From Thermoproteota archaeon (GTDB lineage: Archaea > Korarchaeota > Korarchaeia > Korarchaeales > Korarchaeaceae): 64,000 nucleotides of DNA. The DNA lies in contig JALWYH010000003.1 in the NCBI GenBank assembly GCA_027078475.1, positions 1-64,000 of the forward strand, read 5' to 3'. The position numbers and the translations under genes were made by a program. This document shows positions 50,212-57,531 of the stretch, piece by piece (position 1 is the first letter of the stretch; every line of letters starts with the position of its first letter). The notes below the pieces were generated by a model that made no database searches, had not been told where the DNA came from, and worked only from the letters and a program-made list of their open reading frames with translations.

Positions 50212-50256
50212 GGGCGCGCCCGACATCGTGCGCTTACGCGCCTAACGGGCGCGCGC
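50212..50256 (-). ncRNA. Strong GNRA-capped hairpin in the rps5-rpl30 gap
   Basis: In the minus-strand RNA a 9-bp stem GCGCGCCCG/CGGGCGCGC (50254-50246 with 50222-50214) closes an uneven internal loop (UUAG opposite seven bases), above which GCGC-GUAA-GCGC forms a second stem with a GUAA tetraloop. With a TATA-like box 25-30 bp before it, the transcript would begin at the hairpin. It may be a structured leader of rpl30-rpl15-secY or a separate small RNA; no known family is recognised. Confidence 0.45.
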
Positions 50257-50280
50257 CTCTCGACCTGATCGAGAAGGAGG

Positions 50281-50291
50281 AATAAAAAGCT
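50281..50291 (-). promoter_or_regulatory. Internal TATA-like box after rps5
   Basis: The minus strand reads AAGCTTTTTATTCC immediately after the rps5 stop codon, predicting transcription start near 50258, at the foot of the hairpin. It would split the array and drive rpl30-rpl15-secY and beyond. Confidence 0.5.
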
Positions 50292-50296
50292 TTAGA

Positions 50297-50956
50297 TCAG
50301 ACCCTCCAATCCTGCGGGAGGGTCATGAGGAGCAGTTTCCAGAGGGCGTTGTGGATGGCAAAGGCGTAGTTCATCCTGTTCTTGGTCTGCCCCTTGGAAA
50401 ACACCCTCACGTCCTGCAGGCCACCGAGGCCGAGTATCACCTTTGCGGTCTCGTTACCCACTATACCCAGCTTCCTAGGGGCGGGCATCAAGGTCACCCT
50501 GACCGAACCGGAAGATCCGGAAACGGTGGTCGGGATGGAGTGGGGCCTCCCGCATCCGCACTCCCATGACCCGCATCCCTTTCTTATCTTCACTATGTTT
50601 AGCTTGGCGCTCCTTATGGCGTCGGCCAAGGCTATCCTGAACTCCCTTCCCTTTCCCTTTCCAACCCCGACGTAGTTCATGCCATCTCCCACGGCCGCCA
50701 CTATCCTGAGTTGAGTGAGTTCACCTGCGTCGGTCTGCCTTTGAACTCTCCTGACCTCTATGATCTCCTCCTTAAGGCCGGGGACCAGCAGATCCACTAT
50801 CTCGGGCTCCTGTATAGGAATGCCCCTCCTCAGTATCTCATCTATGCTCTTTACCTTACCCTCGGCCACCAGCCTGCCGACCCTAGTCTTGGGAGTCCAG
50901 GACTTCTCCAGCTCTGATCGGGCTTCCTTCTCGGCGGACATCTTCTCAACTCCCAT
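50297..50956 (-). CDS. rps5: Ribosomal protein uS5
   Basis: A 219-residue archaeal S5. The N-terminal double-stranded RNA-binding region (VRRVQRQTDAGELTQLRIVAAVGDGMNYVGVGKGKG) and the C-terminal half (SVRVTLMPAPRKLGIVGNETAKVILGLGGLQDV) are conserved, with the Cys-containing loop CGSWECGCGRPHSIP seen in archaeal S5. The start could be ATG 50956 or the ATG five codons later. Confidence 0.96.
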   Translation of the reverse strand: MGVEKMSAEKEARSELEKSWTPKTRVGRLVAEGKVKSIDEILRRGIPIQEPEIVDLLVPGLKEEIIEVRRVQRQTDAGELTQLRIVAAVGDGMNYVGVGKGKGREFRIALADAIRSAKLNIVKIRKGCGSWECGCGRPHSIPTTVSGSSGSVRVTLMPAPRKLGIVGNETAKVILGLGGLQDVRVFSKGQTKNRMNYAFAIHNALWKLLLMTLPQDWRV

Positions 50957-50970
50957 TCCCGATGGCCTAT

Positions 50971-51573
50971 TTAATCATTCCCACGGGGGGTCTCCTCACC
51001 CAGCTGAGAGAGAACTCTCTCGAACACCTCGGGAATCGACTCGGGGAGGGCATTTGCTCCGAGATAGCGCGAGAACTGCCTCCTGTAGAATTCCTCATCT
51101 TCCTCCTTCAAGGACAAGGCCCAAGAAGATATGTGCTCCCCTCTTATCCTGCTCTCCTCCGGTAGGATCTCTGGAGAGTGGGGCAGCTCGATGCCAGCAT
51201 CAAGGGCCCCCTTCAGGGCAGCGTATAGCCTAGAGCCTCTGGTCGAGGGAAACCTGCCAATATCCAAGATTGCCCTGTCGACTCCAGACCTCTTGGCCCT
51301 CAGAGCGGCCAGATAGCCCGTTAGATAGGCGGCTGGAGTGTTCTTGCCCCCGTAAGGCCACCCGAACTTGGACAGCTCCTTGGAGAAGGCGTAGGCTATC
51401 ACCTCATCCCCTTCCGGTCTGAACCTGACGAACTGCACGATTATGTTCCTGTTGGTCCTTCTGACGACCATTCTTGGAAGACCACTCTTGAGCAGGGCCA
51501 GTCTCTTCTTGTAGTCCGTTCTGCCCTCACGCCTTCGCCTGAACCTCACCTTGTACCTCGATGATCTGGCCAA
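50971..51573 (-). CDS. rpl18: Ribosomal protein uL18
   Basis: A 200-residue L18 that binds 5S rRNA. SRYKVRFRRRREGRTDYKKRLALLKSGLPRMVVR-type start, AAYLTGYLAALRAKRSGVDRAILDIG middle. The C-terminal extension (about 150-200) is the archaeal/eukaryotic form. One nucleotide separates it from the L19e stop. Confidence 0.95.
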   Translation of the reverse strand: MARSSRYKVRFRRRREGRTDYKKRLALLKSGLPRMVVRRTNRNIIVQFVRFRPEGDEVIAYAFSKELSKFGWPYGGKNTPAAYLTGYLAALRAKRSGVDRAILDIGRFPSTRGSRLYAALKGALDAGIELPHSPEILPEESRIRGEHISSWALSLKEEDEEFYRRQFSRYLGANALPESIPEVFERVLSQLGEETPRGND

Positions 51574-51574
51574 C

Positions 51575-51991
51575 TCACTGCACCTCCCTCATAACATGGG
51601 ATCTCAGCTGCGCAACGCTCTCGAACCTTGAGAGCCTCCTATACAGGTCCCTGTACATCTTGGCGTCAATCACCCCCTTGTCCCTCATGGATCTTAGCTC
51701 CCTCCTCAAGGCCCTTATCCTGTTTATCCATCTCCTCTTCCTAGAGAGCCTGGAGTACTTTCCACCCTTCCTTCTTCCCGGACCCCTCCTCTTTGGTCTG
51801 GTCCTGGCCCTCGCCCTACTGACTCCCCTCTTCTGGAGGATCTCTATGGCGCCTGACCTTATGAGCCTCCTAATGTCACTCCTAGTTATAGCCTCCTGAA
51901 CCAGCTCTATATTCTCAGGATTTATCCTGACCCTGTCGAGCCCCACACCCGCCACCCTAGCGGCCAGCTTCTTCTGATAATCCAGCTTCAT
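51575..51991 (-). CDS. rpl19e: Ribosomal protein eL19 (L19e)
   Basis: A 138-residue L19e. DYQKKLAARVAGVGLDRVRINPE start, TRSDIRRLIRSGAIEILQKRGVSRARA middle with the glycine-rich RRGPGRRKGGKY turn, and a helical basic end (RRELRSMRDKGVIDAKMYRDLYRR). Family length is normal. Confidence 0.96.
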   Translation of the reverse strand: MKLDYQKKLAARVAGVGLDRVRINPENIELVQEAITRSDIRRLIRSGAIEILQKRGVSRARARTRPKRRGPGRRKGGKYSRLSRKRRWINRIRALRRELRSMRDKGVIDAKMYRDLYRRLSRFESVAQLRSHVMREVQ

Positions 51992-52004
51992 GACATCACC
52001 CCCC

Positions 52005-52385
52005 CTAGTTGGCGAGCATCAGCCCCAGCTTCCGGGCCTCCTCCCTTATGGTGATCCTCTTCCTCTCCCCGACGGATCCTGCTATGTAAACTATGACCTC
52101 GCCCTTCACCTCGACGAGCTCCCTGAGCTCCCTCACGTTGTGAACCAGCACGGGTCTTCTTCCTGATGGGTGAAGGCCCCTTACCTCCTCAGGGTTTTTG
52201 TAGCCTATAGCCGGCTGCTTGGGTCTACTCTTGAGCTTGAGCCTCTGCTTGTTGTCTATTCCTCTAGGCCTTCTCCAGCTCTTAACCGCACCCAACCTCC
52301 AGTACCTAGCTAGGTTCAAGAACCTCGGCTTTTTCTTCTTCAGCCTGCGGATCAGCTCCTTCTTACCATCAACGGTATCTGCCAT
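52005..52385 (-). CDS. rpl32e: Ribosomal protein eL32 (L32e)
   Basis: A 126-residue L32e. RYWRLGAVKSWRRPRGIDNKQRLKLKSRPKQP is the core, followed by GYKNPEEVRGLHPSGRRPVLVHNV and an extension near the C-terminus. Placed between L6 and L19e as in all archaeal spc operons. Confidence 0.95.
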   Translation of the reverse strand: MADTVDGKKELIRRLKKKKPRFLNLARYWRLGAVKSWRRPRGIDNKQRLKLKSRPKQPAIGYKNPEEVRGLHPSGRRPVLVHNVRELRELVEVKGEVIVYIAGSVGERKRITIREEARKLGLMLAN

Positions 52386-52386
52386 C

Positions 52387-52938
52387 TCACTTCACCACGT
52401 ATATTCCGTCCATAAACACCCTCGGATCCTTCTCCTTTATCTTGGTGGCCTGCCTTATGTTGGCCGCCGTCTGGCCCACATCCTCCTTGGAGATGCCCTC
52501 TATATAGACCCTATCCCCCTCGACCCTCACCTTGGTGTCCCCCACTATCTTGGCGTATCTGGGGGCCCTCTCACCCAAGAAGTTGTTTATCACCACCAGC
52601 TTCCTGTTCTCATCAACCTCCACCTTCATAGGGAAGTGAGCGTATACTATGATCATCTCCTTGGAGAATCCCTCCGTCACACCCTTCATCATGTTCTTGA
52701 TGTGGGCCGCAACCGTTCCTAGGTAAGCGTAGTGGAACTTCCTCCTCCCGTAGACCCTCACCTTGACTTTATCTCCTTCCTTAATTATCTCCACCAAGTC
52801 CTCATGGAACTTCTTCTCCAGCTTGCCCTTGGGGCCCTTGACCATGACCTTGGCCCCGTCCACCTCGACATCAACGCCCTCTATTATGGGCACCTCGATC
52901 TCCTGGGCTTGGGTGATCACCTTGGGGAACCTGCCCAT
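52387..52938 (-). CDS. rpl6: Ribosomal protein uL6
   Basis: A 183-residue L6 with two repeated alpha/beta domains; the first has VEVDGAKVMVKGPKGKLEKKF and the second KVRVEGDRVYIEGISKEDVGQTAANIRQ. ATG 52938 (MGRFPKVITQAQE) is preferred; upstream ATGs at 52941 and 52959 are in frame. Its stop is 1 nt from the L32e start. Confidence 0.95.
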   Translation of the reverse strand: MGRFPKVITQAQEIEVPIIEGVDVEVDGAKVMVKGPKGKLEKKFHEDLVEIIKEGDKVKVRVYGRRKFHYAYLGTVAAHIKNMMKGVTEGFSKEMIIVYAHFPMKVEVDENRKLVVINNFLGERAPRYAKIVGDTKVRVEGDRVYIEGISKEDVGQTAANIRQATKIKEKDPRVFMDGIYVVK

Positions 52939-52955
52939 CATCACCACCCCCCGGA

Positions 52956-53348
52956 TCAATAGCAGTAGGCTAGGAGAACCCCTCCCAGCCCTCTCTTCTT
53001 TGCCTCCCTGTGGCTCATTATCCCCTGATTCGTGGAGACTACTATGACCCCGACGTTCTCAGCAGGCAGATACATCTTCTCCCAATAGAGGAATTCGTCC
53101 TTCTTCACAGAGAACCTAGGTTTTATCACACCCGCCTTGTTGATCCTGCCCCTGAGCCGGACCCTGTACTTGCCGGCCCTGCCATCGTCTATGTACTCGA
53201 ACTCCTCTATGTAGCCCTCATCCTGCAGTATCCTCAGCACCTTCCCTATAAGCTTCGAGGCCACATTTATGACAGTCTCCCTCTTTCCAACTCTAGATGC
53301 GTTGGTGAGGGTGCTCATAGCGTCGGCCAACGGGTCAAGCCTTGTCAT
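52956..53348 (-). CDS. rps8: Ribosomal protein uS8
   Basis: A 130-residue S8. [23 protein letters not shown] start, [26 protein letters not shown] middle and the conserved end [32 protein letters not shown] that binds 16S rRNA helix 21. Fully typical archaeal form. Confidence 0.96.
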   Translation of the reverse strand: MTRLDPLADAMSTLTNASRVGKRETVINVASKLIGKVLRILQDEGYIEEFEYIDDGRAGKYRVRLRGRINKAGVIKPRFSVKKDEFLYWEKMYLPAENVGVIVVSTNQGIMSHREAKKRGLGGVLLAYCY

Positions 53349-53372
53349 GCGATCACCTCACCTCACTCCACT

Positions 53373-53537
53373 TCACTCGTACTTCTTCCAGCCCATGAGG
53401 GGGGCTACCTCCAAGAAGCACTGCCTGCATAGATAGAGTCCGTACTTCCGGATGATTCCCCTGCCCACTCTGCCACATCTCCTACAAACGTAAGCTCCCT
53501 TTCCCTTGGTCCTCACCTTTTTCCTCGGCTTCGCCAT
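53373..53537 (-). CDS. rps14: Ribosomal protein uS14, zinc type
   Basis: A 54-residue S14 with the zinc motif CRRCGR and CRQC. ATG 53537 ([14 protein letters not shown]) is chosen over an ATG at 53555 that overlaps the L5 stop. Length and Cys spacing are those of archaeal S14/S29e. Confidence 0.94.
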   Translation of the reverse strand: MAKPRKKVRTKGKGAYVCRRCGRVGRGIIRKYGLYLCRQCFLEVAPLMGWKKYE

Positions 53538-53551
53538 TTTGATCCCCCACA

Positions 53552-54112
53552 TCACTCGCTATCGGACACGACCTTCAGCCTTAAGTACTTTTCCGCGAAC
53601 ACAATGGACTCCTCCTTGGTCAGCCTGTGCCTCCTAGGTATCCTAGCCCTCTTGATCCTCCTCTTAGCGACCCTGTAACCGGCTCTCCCCATGGTCACTA
53701 TCACATCCATGCCGAAGATACCTATATCGGCCTTGTACCTCACGCCCGGTATCTCTATGTGCTCCTTTATGCCGAAGGCGAAGTTACCGAACTGATCGAA
53801 GGCACTGGACTTTACCATCCGGTCAACGGCCTCGGCGATCCTGTCCAGCAGCTCCACCGCTTTCTTACCCCTAACCGTGACGGTGACTGCTATGGGCTCC
53901 CTCTTCCTTATTCCAAACTCTCTTATGGTTCTCTTTGCCCTCCTCTGGACGGGTTTCTGACCAGTCAGTTCTTCTAAAACCTTTCCAGCTCTAAGTAGAA
54001 CCTCTCCACTCCTGCCAACGGCTATGTTCAGGGTGACAGCCATAACACGGGGCGTGAGCATGGGGTTTCTCTTCCACCGCTCCTCCACCGGGTCGACCAG
54101 TTCGACCGTCAT
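53552..54112 (-). CDS. rpl5: Ribosomal protein uL5
   Basis: A 186-residue L5 that binds 5S r[52 protein letters not shown] and [34 protein letters not shown] are conserved. The ATG at 54112 (MTVELVD) or one three codons upstream that overlaps the S4e stop could start it. Confidence 0.95.
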   Translation of the reverse strand: MTVELVDPVEERWKRNPMLTPRVMAVTLNIAVGRSGEVLLRAGKVLEELTGQKPVQRRAKRTIREFGIRKREPIAVTVTVRGKKAVELLDRIAEAVDRMVKSSAFDQFGNFAFGIKEHIEIPGVRYKADIGIFGMDVIVTMGRAGYRVAKRRIKRARIPRRHRLTKEESIVFAEKYLRLKVVSDSE

Positions 54113-54117
54113 AGTTA

Positions 54118-54840
54118 TCACCTAACCTTTATGGAGGGTTCCTCCTTACCGACCACCAGCACGTTCTCAGCGGTTCCCCTGTAAACCAGATTGGAGTCCT
54201 CTAAGTCCTGAAGCTCTATGAATTCAGCCAGCTCCCTTATCCTGCCTATATGTCCTGCCATTCTCCCTCTCACCATGGCAGCCACCGCACCCACGTCCAA
54301 GGGTAACACTTGCCTTACCTCTTGAGACGGGACCTCTATCAGCATAGAATGGCCTACCTTCACAGATCTGGCTGTATCTGAGCCGGGTTCCAGCAGGAAG
54401 TTCCTGCCGTCGTGCGTGGTCAGCTGTATCTTGCCGCCCTTAATGGTCCTCTTACCCGTCACCTTTACGACCTTAAGCCCGGACTCTGACTCTGGTATTT
54501 CTATGAGTTTCAGGAATTTATAGGGATCAGGGACCACCCTGTAGTGCTTTCCCAAGTCTGGGATAGAGAGGATGTCCATTAGCCCCACTTGGTACTTGTA
54601 GTCGTAACGGGGCTTCCCGTCGACCCATACCTTCTTCATGAATATGATCCTCTTGGCCTCCCTGGCCGATGTGGCGAGTCCCAGTATGTCCCTAATTACC
54701 ACCAGAAGGGGGAACCCCTGCTCCATGGGATGAGGACCGGGACTTGGCTTTGTGACCCAAACTTTCTCTCTCTTGGCTACGGGCCAGTAACCCGGAGCGG
54801 CCAGCCTCTTAAGATGCCTGCTTCCTCCCATCTTTCCCAT
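54118..54840 (-). CDS. rps4e: Ribosomal protein eS4 (S4e)
   Basis: A 240-residue S4e with an S4 domain ([32 protein letters not shown]), a central S4e domain and a C-terminal KOW motif ([19 protein letters not shown]). [20 protein letters not shown] is the conserved start. Several in-frame ATGs (54846, 54840, 54831) make the exact start uncertain; the first overlaps the L24 stop. Confidence 0.95.
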   Translation of the reverse strand: MGKMGGSRHLKRLAAPGYWPVAKREKVWVTKPSPGPHPMEQGFPLLVVIRDILGLATSAREAKRIIFMKKVWVDGKPRYDYKYQVGLMDILSIPDLGKHYRVVPDPYKFLKLIEIPESESGLKVVKVTGKRTIKGGKIQLTTHDGRNFLLEPGSDTARSVKVGHSMLIEVPSQEVRQVLPLDVGAVAAMVRGRMAGHIGRIRELAEFIELQDLEDSNLVYRGTAENVLVVGKEEPSIKVR

Positions 54841-54842
54841 AA

Positions 54843-55391
54843 TCACTCAGCCCCCTCGCTTTCATCGCCAACCCCACTGCCCTCTCGCTCCCGGGGCTCC
54901 TGAGGACTCACTTTCTCTGCATCTGCCCTTAACCCTGAACTCTCCTTGCCCTCCGAGATTTCCTTCTCACTCTCCTCCTTCTCCTCCCTCTTCAGCTCCT
55001 CCTCGATCTCCTCCTCAGTAACTCCCTTCCTCTCCAGCAGCTCCTTCCTAGCGTCGTCCTTTAAGTCCAGCTTAGTTATAACCACGTTGGACGGGTGGAT
55101 GGGAATTGGAATCTCCGTACCGTCGGTCTTCTTCCTTATTAGGCCTTTTATGGCTATCCTGTATCCCTTTCTATCCACGGAGATCACCTCACCCTCGGTT
55201 CCCTTGTAGTCGCCCCTGATCACCCTGACCCTGTCGCCCTTCCTGACGGGAAGGGATCTCACTCCATACCTTTCCCTCAGATCGGAGGAAAGGTGGGCAG
55301 ACATGATCCTCCCCCTGTGATGCAGGGGTGCGTTGTACAGATACTTCCTCTGCTTACTGGGCTTGTGCGACACGGTTCTATGCAATTTCAT
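54843..55391 (-). CDS. rpl24: Ribosomal protein uL24 with a long acidic tail
   Basis: A 182-residue L24. The core (1 to about 122) has [23 protein letters not shown], the KOW motif [25 protein letters not shown] and [10 protein letters not shown]. The last 60 residues are an unusual Glu/Lys/Ser-rich tail ([20 protein letters not shown] and on), whereas most archaeal L24 proteins are about 120-130 residues. ATG 55391 gives the family start [13 protein letters not shown]; an upstream in-frame extension overlaps rpl14. Confidence 0.93.
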   Translation of the reverse strand: MKLHRTVSHKPSKQRKYLYNAPLHHRGRIMSAHLSSDLRERYGVRSLPVRKGDRVRVIRGDYKGTEGEVISVDRKGYRIAIKGLIRKKTDGTEIPIPIHPSNVVITKLDLKDDARKELLERKGVTEEEIEEELKREEKEESEKEISEGKESSGLRADAEKVSPQEPREREGSGVGDESEGAE

Positions 55392-55402
55392 CACCCCTCG
55401 CT

Positions 55403-55828
55403 TTACACTACCTGAGCCGAGACGGCCCCCAGGGAGGGCCATCTCTCTATGGCCTCCTTCGCTATCGGTCCCCTGAACTCCGATCCCTTAGGGGTTCCAT
55501 CGTCGTTCACTAGGACTGCCGCGTTGTCCTCGAAGACAACCCACTGACCGTTCTTCCTCCTGTAGGGCTTCCTCTGCCTCACCACGATCGCCTTCATTGG
55601 CTTGTGCATCAAGTCGTACTTGCCCCTCTTCACGACAACAGTGACCATATCTCCGACGCTAGCGGAGGGTATTCTTCCCTTCCGCCCCTTGTAGCCGTGG
55701 ACCCCGATTATCATCAGCACCTTGGCCCCCGTATTGTCAGCGCATTTCAGCTTGGCCATAACAGGAAGTCCCCGGGAGATCTTCGGTTTTACTCCCTCTA
55801 TCTTCTTCCTCCTTGCTACCCTCGACAT
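55403..55828 (-). CDS. rpl14: Ribosomal protein uL14
   Basis: A 141-residue L14, first gene of the array in this window. [42 protein letters not shown]-type core and the end [33 protein letters not shown] are conserved. GAGGATGATC precedes the ATG. The genes that usually stand before it (S17, Rnp1, L29, S3, L22) are not here, so the S10 part of the supercluster has been separated. Confidence 0.96.
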   Translation of the reverse strand: MSRVARRKKIEGVKPKISRGLPVMAKLKCADNTGAKVLMIIGVHGYKGRKGRIPSASVGDMVTVVVKRGKYDLMHKPMKAIVVRQRKPYRRKNGQWVVFEDNAAVLVNDDGTPKGSEFRGPIAKEAIERWPSLGAVSAQVV

Positions 55829-55857
55829 AGATCATCCTCAACACCAACGATGGCCAC

Positions 55858-55871
55858 CGATATAAAAAAGG
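55858..55871 (-). promoter_or_regulatory. TATA-like box of the spc ribosomal array
   Basis: Minus-strand CCTTTTTTATATCG is centred about 37 bp before the rpl14 ATG, giving a leader of about 10 nt with GAGGATGATC. The 170-bp gap upstream to the next gene holds no other feature I can support. Confidence 0.6.
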
Positions 55872-55998
55872 TGATGGGAGGCCCATCGTGACGCGGAGAC
55901 ACCCCCACCACGGCTCCCCACAGGATCAGTTGAGTTCACCTCACTGCTAATCGAGTTAGGCGAGTGTGGAGGGAAAAATTTGCCTAGGGACCGGTGAT

Positions 55999-56421
55999 TC
56001 AACCACCCCGCCCGTTCAACAGGGCATCTAGCCTGCTGAGGTATCTGGAAAGCTTAATGGCTCTCTTGGAGATCTGGATTATCCTCCCATGATGGACTAC
56101 CATGTGATCAACCTCAGGAGCCTTTCCAGTTACTTTCATCGCCTCTTCCACCGAGTGATGCAGATGCAAGCAGTGTGGGCTCCCATCCACCGTCAGGACA
56201 CTAATCCGGTCTATCTCAATCCTAGATAGGATGGATGTTATTTTCAGCGCTATGATGTTCACATGGTCCCTCTCGGGACACGCCGAGTAGCAAGTTCCAG
56301 AACAGAACTCTTGGATGAGTTCGGGTCTCTCGGTAACAAGGCAGGCGCTGATTATCCTGAGCTCCCGCTCCTCTCTGATGATGCGAGAACCAGAATTTGC
56401 GGATAGGAGGTCTAGGATCAG
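55999..56421 (-). CDS. Cys/His-rich protein of unknown function, probable CTG start
   Basis: An open frame of about 140 residues. The N-terminal part has RIISACLVTERPELIQEFCSGTCYSACPE, that is Cys-x14-Cys-x3-Cys-x3-Cys, suggesting a metal or Fe-S site. Further on are GSPHCLHLHHS and DHMVVHHGRI, rich in His. The C-terminus is basic and helical. Within the open frame the only ATG, GTG or TTG is a GTG at 56262, which would remove the cysteines. A CTG at 56421 follows GGGGTGAT and lies about 35 bp from a TATA-like box, so it is my best guess; a frameshift or sequence error is the alternative. Function unknown. Confidence 0.6.
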   Translation of the reverse strand: MILDLLSANSGSRIIREERELRIISACLVTERPELIQEFCSGTCYSACPERDHVNIIALKITSILSRIEIDRISVLTVDGSPHCLHLHHSVEEAMKVTGKAPEVDHMVVHHGRIIQISKRAIKLSRYLSRLDALLNGRGG

Positions 56422-56450
56422 GCCATCACCCCAGACAGATGGTGTTCAAA

Positions 56451-56460
56451 GTTATTAAGA
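56451..56460. promoter_or_regulatory. Shared TATA-like element between the Cys/His-rich gene and the TauE gene
   Basis: GTTATTAAGA (TCTTAATAAC on the minus strand) lies midway between the two divergent open frames, about 25-40 bp from each proposed CTG start. It is the only AT-rich patch in the region. Confidence 0.45.
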
Positions 56461-56496
56461 GATCTTATCACCGCGAGCCTGAAAAGGTGGTTCAAT

Positions 56497-57249
56497 CTGC
56501 AGCCCCTCATCAGGTTCCTAGAGGTCGTCCTCAGCGGGGTCGGCGTCGGGCTCATCTCTTCCGTGGCCGGCATAGGAGGGGGGACGCTAATGGTCCCCAT
56601 AATGGTGCTAATCCTAGGGGTTGATGTGAAGGTCGCCATAGCCTCGAGCCTGCTCACTATAATAGTCACCTCGGCATCCAGCTCGACGGTTTATCTCAGG
56701 GAGGGGCTGGTCAATCTCAGGGCTGCTCTTACTCTAGAGCCGTCAACGGCTATGGGAGCGATAGTAGGGGCCTCCATAACCATAGGGCTCCCGGCCGATC
56801 TGGTGAGGAGGGTATTCGGGTTCGGTCTAATAGCCATATCTCTCCTTATGCTGGCCAGAACCTTCTCCAAGCCTAAGGAGAGCGGGTACATCAAGCGCTG
56901 GGCCTGGGGGGTCATATTCTCCTTCTTCGCCGGCATGGCATCCGGGATGTTCGGAATAGGAGGGGGAGTCCTCAAGGTGCCGATAATGAACCTAGTAATG
57001 GACATGCCCATAAAGGAGGCAGTGGCAACCAGTTCCTTCATGGTGGGACTCACAGCGTCGTCCGGAAGCATGGTCTATGCAATAAGAGGGCTAATAGACC
57101 CAGTTCTCGTCTTGGGCTTCGCCATAGGTATAATGCCCGGCGCTACGTTGGGTGCCAGATCCCTCAAGGGAATCAGATCTAGATACATAAAGCTCATCTT
57201 CTCTCTAGTGCTCCTATACGCCGGGATCAAGCTCGCTGGTGTGGGGTGA
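56497..57249 (+). CDS. TauE/SafE family membrane permease, probable CTG start
   Basis: A permease of about 250 residues with two repeated halves, each marked by a glycine-rich helix: VAGIGGGTLMVPIM and MFGIGGGVLKVPIM. About eight hydrophobic segments. The family exports sulfite, organosulfonates or other anions. The first membrane helix (PLIRFLEVVLSGVGVGLISS) lies upstream of the first GTG (56563), so a start there would cut the helix. No ATG, GTG or TTG precedes it in frame; CTG 56497 has AAAAGGTGG six bases upstream. Its stop overlaps the start of the DUF1634-like gene. Confidence 0.85.
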   Translation: MQPLIRFLEVVLSGVGVGLISSVAGIGGGTLMVPIMVLILGVDVKVAIASSLLTIIVTSASSSTVYLREGLVNLRAALTLEPSTAMGAIVGASITIGLPADLVRRVFGFGLIAISLLMLARTFSKPKESGYIKRWAWGVIFSFFAGMASGMFGIGGGVLKVPIMNLVMDMPIKEAVATSSFMVGLTASSGSMVYAIRGLIDPVLVLGFAIGIMPGATLGARSLKGIRSRYIKLIFSLVLLYAGIKLAGVG

Positions 57250-57527
57250 GTCACCGCTTGGGTGAAGATCTCGGAGACCTCCCTATGATCCTGCGATGGG
57301 GGGTGATCCTAGGCCTCTCGGTGCTGGCAATAGGAGTGGTGGCTGATCACCTTTGGGGGTTCCAGCTGATAAGTGAAGTCGGGCTCTTCCTGATAGTTGC
57401 CACTCCCATAAGCTTTCTCCTCTTCCTGTCCTACAAGATGATGATAGAGAGGAAGTATGAGATCGTTATCCTGGCTCTGGTCACCCTGTCAGTGATAGCA
57501 GCCTCTGCATTACTGTCCCTGAGGTGA
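57246..57527 (+). CDS. Small membrane protein, DUF1634-like
   Basis: A 93-residue protein with three membrane helices (ILRWGVILGLSVLAIGVVADHL, SEVGLFLIVATPISFLLFL, YEIVILALVTLSVIAASALL). Proteins of this size and layout (DUF1634) are regularly encoded next to TauE-type permeases and are thought to be partner subunits. GTG start overlapping the permease stop by 4 nt (GTGA), so the two are co-translated. Confidence 0.75.
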   Translation: MSHRLGEDLGDLPMILRWGVILGLSVLAIGVVADHLWGFQLISEVGLFLIVATPISFLLFLSYKMMIERKYEIVILALVTLSVIAASALLSLR

Positions 57528-57531
57528 TGCC

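Noticed and set aside
50212-50256. The rps5-rpl30 hairpin as a standard H/ACA guide RNA
   Set aside because: The upper stem is only four pairs with a GNRA loop, there is no kink-turn, and no ACA box follows the lower stem.
36351-55828. Long plus-strand open frames opposite the ribosomal array
   Set aside because: They mirror highly conserved ribosomal genes and show typical antisense composition (Ser, Leu, Pro rich); none has family character or a ribosome-binding site.
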